This document shows positions 14,552-16,616 of a stretch of 16,616 nt of DNA, piece by piece. The stretch comes from DATDCY01 sp964513745 (GTDB lineage Bacteria; JAUVQV01; DATDCY01), in NCBI GenBank assembly GCA_964513745.1, contig CAZEOK010000070.1, forward strand, positions 1-16,616, given 5' to 3'. Under the pieces are notes generated by a model. The model saw only the letters and a program-made list of their open reading frames with translations, did not search any database and was not told the DNA's origin. A program made the position numbers and the translations under genes. The first letter of the stretch is position 1, and each line of letters begins with the position of its first letter.

Positions 14552-15699
14552 AAATCCTGATGATCGCCCCGCAACCTTTCTTTCAACCGCGGGGGACGCC
14601 CTTCTCCGTCCGCATGCGGATCAAGGCCCTCTCGGACCTCGGCCACCAGGTGGACCTCGTGACCTATCCGCTCGGCGAGGACGTCGAGATCCCCGGTCTG
14701 CGCATCTTCCGACTGCCGCGCTGGCCGGGGCTGCGCCAGATCCCGATCGGCCCTTCGGCGGTGAAGTTCCCGCTCGACTTCCTGATCTGCTGGGCGAGCC
14801 TCTGGCGCTTTTTCGCCGGCCGCTACGACGCGGTGCACACGCACGAGGAGGCCGGCGGCATCGGGGCGCTGTTCCGCGTGCTCTTCGGCAGGAAGCACAT
14901 CTACGACATGCACTCGAGCCTCCCCGAGCAGCTCGAGAACTACCATTTCACCACCTCGGGATTCCTGATCGGTCTCGCGCGCGCCTTCGAGCGCTGGGTC
15001 ATGCGGCACAGCGACGCGGTGATCGCGATCTGCCCGCACCTCGTCGATCAGGCGCGGGCCGCCGACCCGAAGGCGCGCGTGCTGCTCATCGAGAACCAGC
15101 CGGTCGCGGGCGAGCAGACGGCCGGCGAGGCCGAGGTGGCGGCGCTGCGCGCGCGACTCGGGATCGCCGGGCCGGTCGTCCTCTACACGGGGACCTTCGA
15201 GAAGAACCAGGGGATCGACCTGCTGCTTGACGGCGTGCCGCGCGTCCTCGCCGCCCGCCCCGACGCCCGGATCGTCGTCGTCGGCGGCGAGACGGCCCAG
15301 GTCGAACAGGCGCGCGCCGTTGCCGAGCGACTCGGCGTCGCGCGGCAGGTGATCTTCACCGGTCAGCGCCCGCCGCGGGAGATGCCGCTCTACGTCGGCC
15401 TGGCCGACATCCTGGTCTCACCGCGCAGCAGCGGCACCAACACGCCGCTGAAGATCTACTCCTACCTCTGGTCCGGCAAGGCGATCGTGGCCACCGACCT
15501 GGAGACCCACCGCCAGGTCCTCGACGAGACCACGGCGCTGCTCGTGCCGGCCACCGCCGCCGCCATCGCGGCCGCCGTCGTGACGCTGCTGGGCGACCCG
15601 GCGCGCCGCAAAGCCCTCGGCGAGGCCGGGCGGCGCCTGGCTGAGGAACGCTACTCCTACCGCGTGTATCTCGAAAAAGTCCGGGAGGCCTACGCCTGA
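14548..15699 (+). CDS. GT4 family glycosyltransferase
   Basis: This 383-residue, GT-B fold protein has an N-terminal donor-of-acceptor half beginning M-K-I-L-M-I-A-P-Q-P and containing the G-T-P-F-S-V-R loop and V-H-T-H-E-E near 95. The C-terminal half has L-Y-T-G-T-F-E-K-N-Q-G, R-I-V-V-V-G-G, and the nucleotide-sugar region G-T-N-T-P-L-K-I-Y-S-Y-L (296-307). It should transfer a sugar from a nucleotide donor to a lipid-linked or free acceptor in the cytoplasm. The usual E-x7-E pair of GT4 enzymes is replaced here (T297 and S305 at the corresponding spacing). ATG 14548 is supported by AGCGGGG at 14534-14540 and by the ATGA overlap with the leader mini-ORF. The next gene's ATG overlaps its TGA by one base, so the two form an operon. 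Confidence 0.87.
   Translation: MKILMIAPQPFFQPRGTPFSVRMRIKALSDLGHQVDLVTYPLGEDVEIPGLRIFRLPRWPGLRQIPIGPSAVKFPLDFLICWASLWRFFAGRYDAVHTHEEAGGIGALFRVLFGRKHIYDMHSSLPEQLENYHFTTSGFLIGLARAFERWVMRHSDAVIAICPHLVDQARAADPKARVLLIENQPVAGEQTAGEAEVAALRARLGIAGPVVLYTGTFEKNQGIDLLLDGVPRVLAARPDARIVVVGGETAQVEQARAVAERLGVARQVIFTGQRPPREMPLYVGLADILVSPRSSGTNTPLKIYSYLWSGKAIVATDLETHRQVLDETTALLVPATAAAIAAAVVTLLGDPARRKALGEAGRRLAEERYSYRVYLEKVREAYA
15683..15688 (+). promoter_or_regulatory. Shine-Dalgarno GGGAGG for the epimerase gene
   Basis: GGGAGG lies ten bases before ATG 15699, within the end of the GT4 gene. It supports the TGATG junction as the true start. Confidence 0.6.
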
Positions 15700-16616
15700 T
15701 GTCGTCCGAGGCGCCCCTCGTCCTCGTCACCGGCGGCACGGGCTTCATCGGCAGGCACCTCTGCCGGCGCCTCCTCGCGGAGGGCTGCCGCGTCCGGGTC
15801 CTCTGCCGCGACGCCTGTTCCCTCGGAGAGCTCGCCGGCGCCGTGGAGTGCGCGACGGGAGACGTGACCAGCCCGGCGTCCCTTCCCGCCGCGCTGGCCG
15901 GCGCGGACACGGTGTTTCACCTGGCGAGCGCCCTGGGCGCCACGCCCTTCGGGCCGCAGGGCTTCGAAGCCGTCAACGCCGGGGGGACGCGGCACGTGCT
16001 CGAAGCCGCCCGCGCGGCCGGTGCGCGTCGCATCGTCCACTGCAGCAGCGTCGGCGTACTCGGCTCCATCCAGGGCCCCGCGGCGACCGAGGACGCGCCG
16101 CTGAGCCCCGAGGACGACTACGAGCGCTCCAAGGCGCGCGGCGAGACGATCGCCCGCGAGCAGGCGGCCGCAGGTCTGCCCGTGGTGATCGTGCGGCCGG
16201 GCTGGGCCTACGGGCCGGGGGACCGGCGGACCTTCAAGCTCATCCGCGCCATCGCCAGGCGCCGCTTCTTCTTCGTCGGCGACGGCACGACCCGCGAGCA
16301 CCCGGTGTTCATCGACGACCTCGCTTCCGGGATCGCGCGCTGCCGCACCGCGGAACTCGCCCCAGGGGAGGTCATAACGATCGCCGGCGAGGAGATCGTC
16401 ACCATCGTGGAGCTCTGCCGCCGGATCGCGGCGGCCGCCGGCGTCCCGCTCACCCGGCTGCACGTCCCGCGCGAGCCGCTGCGCTCCCTCGCCGGAGTGC
16501 TGGAAGCGACATTCAAGGCCGTCGGGAAGGAAGCCCCGCTCACCCGGGCCAAGGTCGACTTCTTCCTGAAGCACCGCGCCTACGACATCGGCAAGGCCCG
16601 GCGGCTCCTCGGCTTC
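15699..16616 (+). CDS. NAD-dependent epimerase/dehydratase (extended SDR), 3' end outside window
   Basis: The frame is open for 306 codons to the right edge. The start of the Rossmann fold is V-T-G-G-T-G-F-I-G (residues 10-18, G-x2-G-x2-G). D-V-T-S near 50 and V-F-H-L-A-S near 70 follow, as in extended short-chain dehydrogenases. The catalytic positions are present: C-S-S-V-G near 115-119 and Y-E-R-S-K with Y141 and K145, then R-P-G-W-A-Y-G-P-G-D. The family oxidises a sugar carbon with NAD(P) and then epimerises, dehydrates or reduces the sugar. The last residues (R-A-Y-D-I-G-K-A-R-R-L-L-G) are typical of the C-terminus, so only a short piece is missing. It overlaps the GT4 stop by one base. 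It may supply that enzyme's sugar nucleotide, which is inference; a 3-beta-HSD-like role is possible. Confidence 0.87.
   Translation, partial: MSSEAPLVLVTGGTGFIGRHLCRRLLAEGCRVRVLCRDACSLGELAGAVECATGDVTSPASLPAALAGADTVFHLASALGATPFGPQGFEAVNAGGTRHVLEAARAAGARRIVHCSSVGVLGSIQGPAATEDAPLSPEDDYERSKARGETIAREQAAAGLPVVIVRPGWAYGPGDRRTFKLIRAIARRRFFFVGDGTTREHPVFIDDLASGIARCRTAELAPGEVITIAGEEIVTIVELCRRIAAAAGVPLTRLHVPREPLRSLAGVLEATFKAVGKEAPLTRAKVDFFLKHRAYDIGKARRLLGF

Noticed and set aside
15690..16574. 294-codon minus-strand frame at the right edge
   Set aside because: It lies fully opposite the epimerase, which has Rossmann and Y-x3-K motifs; the minus translation has none.
1..16616. CRISPR arrays, tRNA or rRNA genes, insertion sequences, phage genes
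   Set aside because: I saw no spaced direct repeats, cloverleaf-like segments, transposase motifs or terminal inverted repeats.

Overview
The window is GC-rich bacterial DNA, densely packed with genes on both strands. Features pointing to a diderm are a lipobox lipoprotein with no Asp at +2, a TolB-like propeller and many periplasm-facing glycosyltransferases. Nothing here (no rRNA, no ribosomal genes) fixes the phylum. An uncultivated deltaproteobacterium-like or acidobacterium-like lineage is a guess. The locus is a cell-envelope glycan or glycoconjugate region: four large integral-membrane GT-C glycosyltransferases of the GT39/ArnT/PMT type, two polyprenyl-phosphate-sugar-type GT2 enzymes (one cut by the left edge, one fused to a methyltransferase), a GT4 transferase, an NAD-dependent sugar epimerase/dehydratase (cut by the right edge), a radical SAM/SPASM enzyme, a secreted alpha/beta hydrolase and a lectin-like lipoprotein.

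Layout. (1) 1-5835, plus strand, one apparent operon: GT2 C-terminus, GT-C, GT-C fused to a discoidin-like domain and a TolB-like propeller, then alpha/beta hydrolase. (2) 5901-10351, minus strand, read right to left: GT-C with beta-rich tail, lectin-like lipoprotein, radical SAM/SPASM enzyme. (3) 10447-11850, plus: GT2-methyltransferase fusion, divergent from block 2. (4) 11885-14377, minus: GT-C with a sugar-binding-like tail, convergent with block 3. (5) 14548-16616, plus: GT4 and epimerase, divergent from block 4. No mobile elements, RNA genes or CRISPR arrays were seen, and no gap exceeds 300 bases.

Working model (inference): the cytoplasmic GT2 enzymes load a sugar onto a polyprenyl phosphate. 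The GT-C enzymes use such lipid-linked donors on the periplasmic side. The GT4, epimerase, methyltransferase and radical SAM enzymes make or modify the sugars. The hydrolase and lipoprotein act outside the membrane.

The most unusual signal is in translation initiation. In both divergent intergenic regions every promoter I can draw puts an ATG or GTG only 7-8 nt after its -10 box, which predicts leaderless mRNAs. At 14378-14547 both divergent transcripts would begin with a leaderless 18-codon mini-ORF whose TGA overlaps the ATG of the real gene (ATGA), with the same 53-nt start-to-start distance on each side. A third, 9-codon mini-ORF bridges two genes at 4868-4897 by 4-nt overlaps at both ends.
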